5,791 nucleotides of DNA, from the NCBI GenBank assembly GCA_029857995.1, contig JAOUFZ010000104.1:1-5791 (forward strand), read 5' to 3'. The number at the start of each line of letters is the position of its first letter. Positions within the stretch are counted from its first letter, which is position 1. The translations under genes were made by a program, and so were the position numbers. Below, in pieces: positions 1-4,217 of this stretch. The notes under the pieces were generated by a model that worked only from the letters and a program-made list of their open reading frames with translations, searched no databases and was not told the DNA's origin. Source of the stretch: Dehalococcoidia bacterium (GTDB taxonomy: Bacteria; Chloroflexota; Dehalococcoidia; GIF9; AB-539-J10).

Positions 1-1
1 T

Positions 2-184
2 AAGCTGGAGCAGCCATGCGCCATCTGCGGCGGCGGTGCCCTCAATACCGCTCTTGTCAAGACCACAGAAAGCGAATTGAACACCAGCCTCCTGGTACCA
101 CCGCACCCCCAGCTCGTTACCGCTCTCGGCGCTGCCATAATCGCGGCGACACCACCGACTTCACAATCGAGCAAAGAAACGTAA
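2..184 (+). CDS. C-terminal end of a BadF/BadG/BcrA/BcrD (HgdC-type) ATPase, 5'-truncated by the window
   Basis: Reading from base 2 gives 60 codons ending in TAA at 182-184, with no start because the gene begins left of the window. The peptide contains CAICGGGALNTALVK, then SLLVPPHPQLVTALGAAIIA. This matches the end of the ASKHA-fold ATPases that activate 2-hydroxyacyl-CoA dehydratases and benzoyl-CoA reductases: a GG-x-A-x-N adenosine-binding loop followed by 'vP..PQ..gALGAAl.A'. Family members are homodimeric iron-sulfur ATPases that inject an electron into a partner dehydratase or reductase in the cytoplasm. The cluster-binding cysteines lie further upstream and cannot be seen. The last 15 or so residues (TPPTSQSSKET) are a low-complexity tail. 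Some members of this family are stand-alone proteins of unknown role or fused to other domains, so the substrate cannot be given. Family assignment is fairly firm; specific function is not. Confidence 0.82.
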   Translation, partial: KLEQPCAICGGGALNTALVKTTESELNTSLLVPPHPQLVTALGAAIIAATPPTSQSSKET

Positions 185-246
185 CTCGTAGGCTGTTCCT
201 AGTCAAAAGCCGCTGCTCGGCAAATAGCAGATGGGTTTCAAACATT

Positions 247-275
247 CTGCCGGCTGTAAGCGAGTATGCCGGCAG
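247..275 (+). terminator. GC-rich hairpin downstream of the ATPase gene
   Basis: A perfect 8-bp inverted repeat, CTGCCGGC (247-254) and GCCGGCAG (268-275), encloses a 13-nt loop, 63 bp past the ATPase stop. No T-tract follows, so it is not a canonical intrinsic terminator. It could attenuate or protect the 3' end of the upstream message. It ends 5 bp before the -35 box of the next gene's candidate promoter, so a regulatory role there is also possible. Confidence 0.35.
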
Positions 276-279
276 GGTC

Positions 280-308
280 TTGACAAGAACCGAGCAAGGT
301 TGTAGCAT
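280..308 (+). promoter_or_regulatory. Candidate sigma-70-type promoter for the two-gene secreted-protein unit
   Basis: A perfect -35 hexamer TTGACA (280-285) is followed, after an optimal 17-bp spacer, by TAGCAT (303-308), which matches 4 of 6 of the -10 consensus. Transcription would start near 315 and leave an untranslated leader of about 70 nt before the ATG at 384. It is the best-looking promoter in the window by hexamer match and spacing, but it is a pattern match only. Confidence 0.45.
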
Positions 309-383
309 TTTATCGCAGGCGATTCGTTCGGAGACGACTGACCCAGCATAGCAGGCGGACGTTCAGCAAATTCGGAGGGGTAG

Positions 384-932
384 ATGAAAGTAGTAATCAC
401 GAGCATTCTAATAGCCATTATACTAGCCTTAGCCGTCTCCCTACCCGCTCTCGCCCAGCAAAATAGCACCATCACCATCACTATGACAGGACTCAGTGAA
501 ATTTCCATCAGTCTGGATAAAACACAATGGCCTCTCGGGACCATCGCTTCAAGCACAGAGTATGAGACAAGCCCGCCGATAGAATGGTGCACTTTGACCG
601 TACAGGGCAACTGTAATGTGAATACCTTTATTGTGGGAGACGATGCTAAATGGGTCAGTGATCCGGCCGCTTACAAGTGGACGCTGAGCAGTGATGGCAC
701 TAACGGCGAGCACATATATGCGCTATGGTTCCGCATATCTGGCGATACCGCACGAGGTTATGTCCCCATCACAAAAATTCAAAGCGAGTTTTGGCCTTAT
801 ACAGGAGGCTCAGCCTCAAGCTTGGCACCCGGGGATACCAGGCAATTTGGCTTGAGATTACTGGCTCCCACCTACTTCTTCAGTGGTCGGCAGATGCAAA
901 CCCAGATGACCATAAGCGCAGTGGCTGCCTGA
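384..932 (+). CDS. Small secreted beta-rich protein, function unknown
   Basis: This encodes 182 residues. The ATG at 384 is preceded by GGAGGGG (374-380) at short spacing and begins a clear signal peptide: basic residue K2, hydrophobic core 3-20, likely cleavage after PALA at residue 24. The mature part of about 158 residues has alternating Thr/Ser/Ile patches typical of beta strands (NSTITITMTGL, MQTQMTISAVAA), two cysteines (C69, C77) that could form a disulfide, and no transmembrane segment. Two W-x-L tripeptides occur, W49-P-L51 and W99-T-L101. This recalls the WxL surface proteins of Gram-positive bacteria, but their spacing and the missing C-terminal WxL context make that a weak analogy. 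The gene overlaps the next one by one base, so the products are probably made together, and the neighbour's Ig-like anchored architecture suggests a binding partner. I do not recognise the family; extracytoplasmic location is well supported, function is not. Confidence 0.85.
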   Translation: MKVVITSILIAIILALAVSLPALAQQNSTITITMTGLSEISISLDKTQWPLGTIASSTEYETSPPIEWCTLTVQGNCNVNTFIVGDDAKWVSDPAAYKWTLSSDGTNGEHIYALWFRISGDTARGYVPITKIQSEFWPYTGGSASSLAPGDTRQFGLRLLAPTYFFSGRQMQTQMTISAVAA

Positions 933-1486
933 TGGTGGCGTGTATCAAATCAGCTGGGTTAATCGCCGCCTTTCTTGTCATGTTCTTCCCTTTTCTTACG
1001 GTGGCTGAGGACGTTGACTTCAGTGTCATTCCTGCCGAGGTACACATAGACAACTTGCTCCCAGGAGAGGCGGCAGAATTCGAACTGACCATTCACAATA
1101 AGGACGAAATAGCTCATAATTTCACCATCACTACCTTTCCCCCTCCGGAAAAGGAAAGGAGGGAAGGGAGGGCTCAATTCCCCGATGATAACTGGATAAG
1201 CTTTTCCTGTCCAAGAATCGAGATTGCCGCTAATTCTCAGGCCAATGTGATGGCGACCACAGCGATACCGCAAGAGCAAAAATGGGCAGGCCGGCGCTGG
1301 GAGACATGGCTGGGAGTCAGTGCTGAATCCAGCGACCTCCTAAGTGTGAAGCTGTATGTTCGCCTACTGGTATCCACCAGTGGGATGAGGTTCAATGCCG
1401 GATTGGTCGCCGGGATTGCTGTCGCCATAGTACTCCTGGGCTATGGCGGCTATCACTATTTCAGGCATAGAGCCAAGCACAACTGA
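932..1486 (+). CDS. Membrane-anchored Ig-like-fold protein, function unknown
   Basis: This encodes 184 residues. The reading frame is open further upstream, to 725, but the ATG at 932 is chosen for two reasons: it overlaps the previous stop (TGATG), and a signal peptide begins exactly there (core 9-24, possible cleavage after TVA at 25). Residues 27-150 look like one beta-sandwich: a 'PGE..EFELTIHN' strand pair (44-56), W88-I-S, P94-RIEI, and W126-L-G-V. This is the layout of NEW3/DUF916-like domains that pack on cell-surface partners. C-terminally, residues 156-174 form a transmembrane helix rich in Ala, Ile, Val and Gly. It is followed by a short basic tail (YHYFRHRAKHN), so the sandwich faces outside. 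No clear Shine-Dalgarno precedes the start, so translation is likely coupled to the upstream gene. The design, an exported Ig-like domain on a single C-terminal anchor beside a small secreted protein, parallels WxL-protein/WxL-interacting-protein pairs. Homology to them is not demonstrated. Confidence 0.82.
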   Translation: MVACIKSAGLIAAFLVMFFPFLTVAEDVDFSVIPAEVHIDNLLPGEAAEFELTIHNKDEIAHNFTITTFPPPEKERREGRAQFPDDNWISFSCPRIEIAANSQANVMATTAIPQEQKWAGRRWETWLGVSAESSDLLSVKLYVRLLVSTSGMRFNAGLVAGIAVAIVLLGYGGYHYFRHRAKHN

Positions 1487-1552
1487 CCGTTGGGCCTCCG
1501 CGCGCGAGGCTCTAATCTCATCCTGAACAAACCCAAATGTCGAACCCACCCG

Positions 1553-1604
1553 GTTTTGTCATTTGGACTTTGGGCTTGGTTTGACGTTTGAGTTTTGTCA
1601 TTTG
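1553..1604. repeat. Pair of 13-bp direct repeats, GTTTTGTCATTTG
   Basis: The same 13 bases occur at 1553-1565 and 1592-1604, 39 bp apart start to start, inside a T/G-rich non-coding stretch. They could be a degenerate dispersed-repeat remnant or paired protein-binding sites. At 200 bp or more from the sigma factor start they are far for a simple operator. Confidence 0.5.
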
Positions 1605-1733
1605 TGAGTACCTGTGCAAAGAGATTGTCACGCCTTCGCTTCACAACGACGAAGCGGCAATATGGGGTCTGCAGACTCTGTCTCCCGAGAGTCATAGTAC
1701 TAATTTCTATCACAAAACAGTACCAATAGGTGA

Positions 1734-1762
1734 TTCACACAAACATAGCTAGCTGATATTCT
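1734..1762 (+). promoter_or_regulatory. Candidate promoter for the ECF sigma factor gene
   Basis: TTCACA (1734-1739) and TATTCT (1757-1762) are separated by 17 bp and match the housekeeping -35 and -10 consensus in 4 of 6 and 4 of 6 positions. The start would be near 1769, just before the purine-rich AGAGGAG at 1772-1778. I see no obvious ECF-type GGAAC/GTC promoter, so autoregulation cannot be argued from this sequence. Low-to-moderate support. Confidence 0.3.
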
Positions 1763-1771
1763 GGACATATT

Positions 1772-1788
1772 AGAGGAGCATGAAGTAA
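1772..1788 (+). promoter_or_regulatory. Shine-Dalgarno plus two-codon leader ORF ahead of the sigma factor start
   Basis: AGAGGAG (1772-1778) is placed too far, 24 nt, from the sigma factor ATG at 1803. It sits one base before ATG AAG TAA (1780-1788), a minimal Met-Lys-stop reading frame. No in-frame ATG, GTG or TTG for the sigma factor lies between the AGAGGAG and 1803, so the main start has no close ribosome-binding site of its own. Ribosomes may load at the AGAGGAG and re-initiate downstream, or the true start may be non-standard. Confidence 0.35.
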
Positions 1789-1802
1789 CAGGTATACACA
1801 CC

Positions 1803-2402
1803 ATGACAACAGCTAGTTTCGCGGCTCAAAGTTATGAAACCAAGCTGGTTGAGAAGCTGCGCAGGGGCGACAGCACAGCCATCGAGGAATTCTATAATGC
1901 TTATAGAAGCAGGCTCTATTCTCTGATTCTGGAACAAGTGGGCCGAGATGAGGCCATAGCTGAAGATTTGGTTCAGGAAGTATTCTTGGCTGCCCTCAGT
2001 TCCCTGGACAGATTCCGTGGTGATAGCCAGCTTTACACCTGGCTGCGCAGCATCGCATTCCACAAGATAAATGATTTCTACCGTCACCAGGCGCGAGAGC
2101 CCAAACCCCAGGATCCGCTCCCCGATTTTGATGTCATGAAGCAGCTAGAGCAAACCGGGGACAGTGAAGCAGCGACTCACACTGTGATGGAGGACGAGGA
2201 GGTTCACCAATCAGTTCACCAGGCTTTGGCAGACTTGCCCCACGACTATCAAGAGGTCCTGGTATTGAAGTACCTCAAGGACATGCCTGTGCTCGCTATA
2301 AGTCAGATTATGGGTCGTTCACCCAAGTCAGTTGAAGGATTGTTGTCGCGGGCCCGAAAGGCTATGCGGGATAGCCTGGAAAGTAATAACCACAAATCCT
2401 GA
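1803..2402 (+). CDS. ECF-subfamily RNA polymerase sigma-70 factor
   Basis: This encodes 199 residues, a normal length for an ECF (group 4) sigma factor. Region 2 spans about residues 26-95. It includes the core-polymerase-binding AEDLVQEVFLAAL (53-65) and the -10 recognition/melting helix TWLRSIAFHKINDFYR (79-94). A linker of about 40 acidic/polar residues follows. Region 4 spans about 135-190 with LPHDYQEVLVLKYLKDMPV and the helix-turn-helix ISQIMGRSPKSVEGLLSRARKAMR that reads the -35 element. There is no region 1.1 or 3 and no C-terminal extension. The protein directs RNA polymerase to a small regulon in the cytoplasm. ECF factors usually sit beside an anti-sigma gene; here the next gene, across 332 bp, is a convergent protease and no anti-sigma factor is visible. 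The ATG at 1803 is the only standard start near the domain boundary, but it lacks a close Shine-Dalgarno. Family is certain; target genes are unknown. Confidence 0.95.
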   Translation: MTTASFAAQSYETKLVEKLRRGDSTAIEEFYNAYRSRLYSLILEQVGRDEAIAEDLVQEVFLAALSSLDRFRGDSQLYTWLRSIAFHKINDFYRHQAREPKPQDPLPDFDVMKQLEQTGDSEAATHTVMEDEEVHQSVHQALADLPHDYQEVLVLKYLKDMPVLAISQIMGRSPKSVEGLLSRARKAMRDSLESNNHKS

Positions 2403-2734
2403 TTACAGCCTCCCACTCAATTTCTGTACAGACTTCGCCCCATACTACATAGCTGGTTAATTCGATGCTAGCTTTAGATTCCGCTTTGTCTTGAGCACCC
2501 GGGGAATTTTCTTCACCTCCGAATTCTAAAGGAGAGTCCTTTCCGCAAAGGGAGACACTGGGTGAAAGTGAATTCTGCGAGCTTTCCTCCTCCCTTTAGC
2601 TTCTTCTTGCCAAGAGGGGGAGGATTGCATCAAGTGCAACACGATTCTGTCTAAAGAGTGCCTTCGCACGTACGGACGGAGGCGCCTGTCGATTTGCGGG
2701 AGCCCACAGGGGCTCCCGCTTCGAAAGGAGGAGG
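2403..2734. other. Non-coding region between the convergent sigma factor and protease genes
   Basis: No convincing coding sequence is present in these 332 bases, and in particular no anti-sigma factor follows the sigma gene. Visible structure: a short stem CCTTT/AAAGG (2538-2542, 2547-2551); a polypyrimidine/polypurine pair TCCTCCC (2588-2594) and GGGAGGA (2618-2624) that could form a 7-bp stem over a 23-nt loop; and the strong hairpin near the protease stop, listed separately. Confidence 0.6.
2696..2719 (-). terminator. Strong 10-bp-stem hairpin just past the protease stop
   Basis: GCGGGAGCCC (2696-2705) and GGGCTCCCGC (2710-2719) are perfect reverse complements around a 4-nt loop. The stem begins 15 bp beyond the protease stop codon. 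It is the most stable-looking hairpin in the window and is placed between convergent genes, where it could end or stabilise both transcripts. Neither strand has a following T-run, so Rho-independent termination in the strict sense is not supported. Confidence 0.55.
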
Positions 2735-3760
2735 TCAGAGTGAGAGTGAAGGTATTGTCTTTGTCACCGCCTCGAAGGCGTTGACCAGTCCCTGCCCCAC
2801 ACCATCCACAGCGATAGGAGTGCAACTATTCTCAATGGCCCGCCGCACCTCGTCATTGGCCATGCCATTGCCGTTAGTATCCTCAGCGACACTGAAAACC
2901 AGGGCAGCCACGCCTGAGACATGAGCCCCGGCTGCCGACGTGCCGGTCTTATAGCCATATTGATTTTCGGGTAATTCAGAGTAAATATTAAAGCCCGGAG
3001 CAGCCACATCCACCCACTCGCCATAGCTGGACAACAAAGCCAGGGCGTTGTTTTCATTGGTGCCGGCCACCGCCAGACAATTGTCATAATAAGCCGGGTA
3101 GGAAGGCTCCGAAGTGCCTTTGTTCCCTGCCGCTGCTACAAGTACTGCCCCCTGGCTCCAGGCATAGTTTACCGCTTCTTCCAACTCCGGCGATGCCACC
3201 ATAGCCAGGCTCAAATTGATGACTTTAGCTCCGTGGTTCACCGCCCAGACGATGCCCCTGGCGACCACCGATGGGTCGCACTTCCCCGTGTCATCAGCCA
3301 CCTTCACATTCATCAGCCGGCATTCCGGGGCAATAGCAGCAATGGTGCCTGCCATGTGGGTCCCGTGTCCATAGAGGTCGTCGCTTGTCGGGCTACCGGT
3401 AAAATTGACCTCGGCCACCACTCTATCAGCCAAATCCTGGTTATCCTTGTTAATGCCCGTGTCCAGCACAGCCACTGTGACGGAATGGTCCCCTCTGGTT
3501 ATTTGCCAGGCCTGGGGCGCCTCAATCTTACTTATGCCCCACCTATCCGCCAGATAGCTGTCATCCAGGGAATACGTCGTCTGTGGGGAAGTACCATAGC
3601 TTGAGGAATCGCCATTATCGGCAGGTGCCACATCATAAACAGGCAAATAACTAGAGGCTGACGCGCTTTCTCTGGCAGCCAACACATCGTACACCAACCC
3701 AGCAACCAGTATTACCTCAACCAGCGTCAGAACTATGGCTAAATATTTTAGCTTCTTCAA
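2735..3760 (-). CDS. Membrane-anchored or secreted subtilisin-like serine protease (S8 family)
   Basis: This encodes 341 residues. Start TTG at 3760-3758 is the first start-like codon after an in-frame stop three codons upstream, and it begins KKLK plus a hydrophobic segment (7-28), a signal peptide or signal anchor. The catalytic triad is complete: D100 in AVLDTGI, H132 in GHGTHMAGT, S275 in GTSAAGAHVSG. The oxyanion asparagine is N213 in AAAGN. The sequence before D100 (DRWGISKIEAPQAWQITRGD) matches the start of thermitase-like mature enzymes. Only about 45 Ser/Tyr/Asp-rich residues separate it from the signal, too few for the usual inhibitor I9 propeptide. The usual SMAAPH around the nucleophile reads SAAGAH. 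Residues 294-304 (DTNGNGMANDE) resemble a calcium-binding D-x-N-x-N-G loop. Four cysteines (147, 161, 228, 313) may form disulfides. It should hydrolyse peptides outside the membrane; substrate unknown. No Shine-Dalgarno is visible. It converges on the sigma factor gene. Confidence 0.95.
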   Translation of the reverse strand: MKKLKYLAIVLTLVEVILVAGLVYDVLAARESASASSYLPVYDVAPADNGDSSSYGTSPQTTYSLDDSYLADRWGISKIEAPQAWQITRGDHSVTVAVLDTGINKDNQDLADRVVAEVNFTGSPTSDDLYGHGTHMAGTIAAIAPECRLMNVKVADDTGKCDPSVVARGIVWAVNHGAKVINLSLAMVASPELEEAVNYAWSQGAVLVAAAGNKGTSEPSYPAYYDNCLAVAGTNENNALALLSSYGEWVDVAAPGFNIYSELPENQYGYKTGTSAAGAHVSGVAALVFSVAEDTNGNGMANDEVRRAIENSCTPIAVDGVGQGLVNAFEAVTKTIPSLSL

Positions 3761-3765
3761 TATAC

Positions 3766-3792
3766 ATTATATATAACAACCAGCCAACTCAA
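3766..3792 (-). promoter_or_regulatory. Candidate promoter of the protease gene, possibly leaderless
   Basis: On the minus strand a perfect TATAAT (3771-3766) is preceded by TTGAGT (3792-3787) with a short 15-bp spacer. The -10 box ends 5 bp before the TTG start, so transcription starting 6-7 bp downstream would begin at or next to the start codon. That fits the lack of a Shine-Dalgarno and suggests a leaderless message. The short spacer weakens the -35 assignment. Confidence 0.4.
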
Positions 3793-3806
3793 TTAGAATC
3801 ACCCAT

Positions 3807-3828
3807 CGGTACCGTTTCGGTACCGTTT
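3807..3828. promoter_or_regulatory. Operator-like double palindrome CGGTACCG-TTT-CGGTACCG
   Basis: Two identical 8-bp palindromes (3807-3814 and 3818-3825) are separated by TTT. They therefore form both a 19-bp dyad and, with the second TTT, two perfect 11-bp tandem copies of CGGTACCGTTT. The 11-bp step places both half-sites on the same DNA face, as expected for a dimeric regulator. The site lies 15 bp upstream of the candidate -35 of the protease gene and about 390 bp from the PKD gene, so the protease is the likelier target. The regulator is unknown. Confidence 0.5.
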
Positions 3829-3908
3829 TGCCTAGAATTTAGTAATGCGACCTTCTACCCAGGACTTACTGGTGAGAGACGTTTATGGTCCTGTCCGTGA
3901 CCTCAAAT

Positions 3909-3947
3909 GTCATTGCGAGCCCCGACTTGTCGAGATGTGGCAATCTC
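3909..3947. repeat. REP-like dispersed repeat (GTCATTGCGAG...GGCAATCTC)
   Basis: The segment starts GTCATTGCGAG and ends TGGCAATCTC, with ATTGC (3912-3916) pairing GCAAT (3940-3944) and a central CGAC/GTCG. From memory, short intergenic palindromic elements with these ends recur in many bacterial genomes, including Dehalococcoidia-type ones, usually with a GC-rich variable centre. It is not coding and carries no transposase. Copy number cannot be judged from one window. Confidence 0.55.
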
Positions 3948-3953
3948 AGAGGC

Positions 3954-3981
3954 TAGTCCTGGTACTTTCCAACCAGGACTA
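3954..3981. repeat. Perfect 10-bp inverted repeat beside the REP-like element
   Basis: TAGTCCTGGT (3954-3963) and ACCAGGACTA (3972-3981) are exact reverse complements around an 8-nt loop. The inner CCAGGACT also occurs at 3859-3866, so three related 8-mers bracket the REP-like element, the first two as inverted ends of a roughly 104-bp segment (3859-3962). There is no T-tract, so it is not a standard terminator. It may be the edge of a small non-autonomous repeat. Confidence 0.5.
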
Positions 3982-4129
3982 TTGACCAAAATGGAAAGGC
4001 CGTGCTAGCATTAGACATAATACTTGAAGGGAGGCAGGGCAAAGAAAGCAGATTCCATAGTACCTCTGGTATCTACTACGTGATTGGCAAATCCAAAAAC
4101 CCGCTAAAAGTACTGGGAAAAGTGAGGGA

Positions 4130-4158
4130 TTTACACTTTTTCTCCGACTATATATATG
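4130..4158 (+). promoter_or_regulatory. Candidate promoter of the PKD-repeat protein gene
   Basis: TTTACA (4130-4135) is followed by an alternating TA run (4149-4157). The best-spaced -10 choice is TATATG at 4153-4158 (17 bp), with TATATA at 4151-4156 at 15 bp. A start near 4165 would fall inside the tandem 17-bp repeat. Weak because the TA run offers several registers. Confidence 0.3.
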
Positions 4159-4163
4159 ACAAA

Positions 4164-4199
4164 GGTAATAGGTTATTAGTATGGTAATAGGCCATTAGT
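4164..4199. repeat. Tandem 17-bp repeat in the leader of the PKD-protein gene
   Basis: GGTAATAGGTTATTAGT (4164-4180) and GGTAATAGGCCATTAGT (4183-4199) are 15/17 identical with a 19-bp period. Each is partly palindromic (TAATAGGTTATTA in the first, TAAT...ATTA in the second). The pair ends 5 bp before the ribosome-binding site and straddles the predicted transcription start, where a repressor or an RNA-level control would act. It may also be simple tandem duplication. Confidence 0.5.
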
Positions 4200-4204
4200 C
4201 GTGC

Positions 4205-4211
4205 AAGGAGG
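4205..4211 (+). promoter_or_regulatory. Ribosome-binding site AAGGAGG deciding the PKD-protein start
   Basis: A full-consensus AAGGAGG lies 6 nt before the ATG at 4218. An in-frame ATG at 4212 directly abuts it and is too close for initiation, so 4218 is preferred. Confidence 0.75.
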
Positions 4212-4217
4212 ATGAAT

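Larger units (their letters stand above)
1487..1802. other. Non-coding region between the secreted pair and the sigma factor gene
   Basis: I see no gene in these 316 bases. Just after the upstream stop, GGGCCTC (1492-1498) can pair with GAGGCTC (1506-1512, one G-T pair) around a CG-rich loop; without a T-tract this is a weak terminator candidate. CCAAATG (1533-1539) and CATTTGG (1560-1566) form another possible stem. The stretch from about 1550 to 1610 is low-complexity, T- and G-rich, and contains a 13-bp direct repeat. The last 70 bases hold a promoter candidate and the leader of the sigma factor gene. Confidence 0.6.
3761..4217. other. Repeat-rich intergenic region between divergent protease and PKD-protein genes
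   Basis: In these 457 bases I find no convincing gene. A GTG-started frame at 4002-4187 would give 61 residues, but it resembles no family I know. Going right from the protease start, the region holds an AT-rich promoter candidate, a 19-bp dyad, copies of CCAGGACT or its complement, a REP-like element, a perfect 10-bp hairpin, a promoter candidate facing right, and a tandem 17-bp repeat. Each is listed separately where it can be defined. Confidence 0.6.

Noticed and set aside
16..351. Plus-strand open frame of 111 codons
   Set aside because: It overlaps, in another frame, the convincing C-terminus of the HgdC-type ATPase, is Arg/Ser/Cys-rich and has no recognisable domain.
203..610. Minus-strand open frame of 135 codons
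   Set aside because: Antisense to the signal peptide and first half of the secreted protein, which has a proper ribosome-binding site and protein-like composition; the antisense product looks random.
725..931. Upstream extension of the Ig-like protein's frame
   Set aside because: It lies wholly inside the preceding gene, encodes an Arg/His-rich peptide with no domain, and would bury the signal peptide that starts at 932.
2526..2924. Open frames on both strands between the sigma factor and protease genes (2526-2825 minus, 2658-2924 plus)
   Set aside because: Low-complexity Arg/Ser-rich products that run through the hairpin and into the end of the protease gene in wrong frames; no start context or domain.
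3233..3604. Plus-strand open frame of 123 codons
   Set aside because: Antisense to the catalytic core of the S8 protease, whose triad motifs leave no doubt about the real strand.
3807..3828. Reading the two CGGTACCGTTT copies as the start of a CRISPR array
   Set aside because: Units are 11 bp, directly abutting, only two copies, with no spacers and no cas genes nearby.
4002..4187. GTG-started frame of 61 codons
   Set aside because: Weak ribosome-binding context, no family resemblance, and it runs across the promoter candidate and into the tandem repeat of the next gene. A real small gene cannot be fully excluded.
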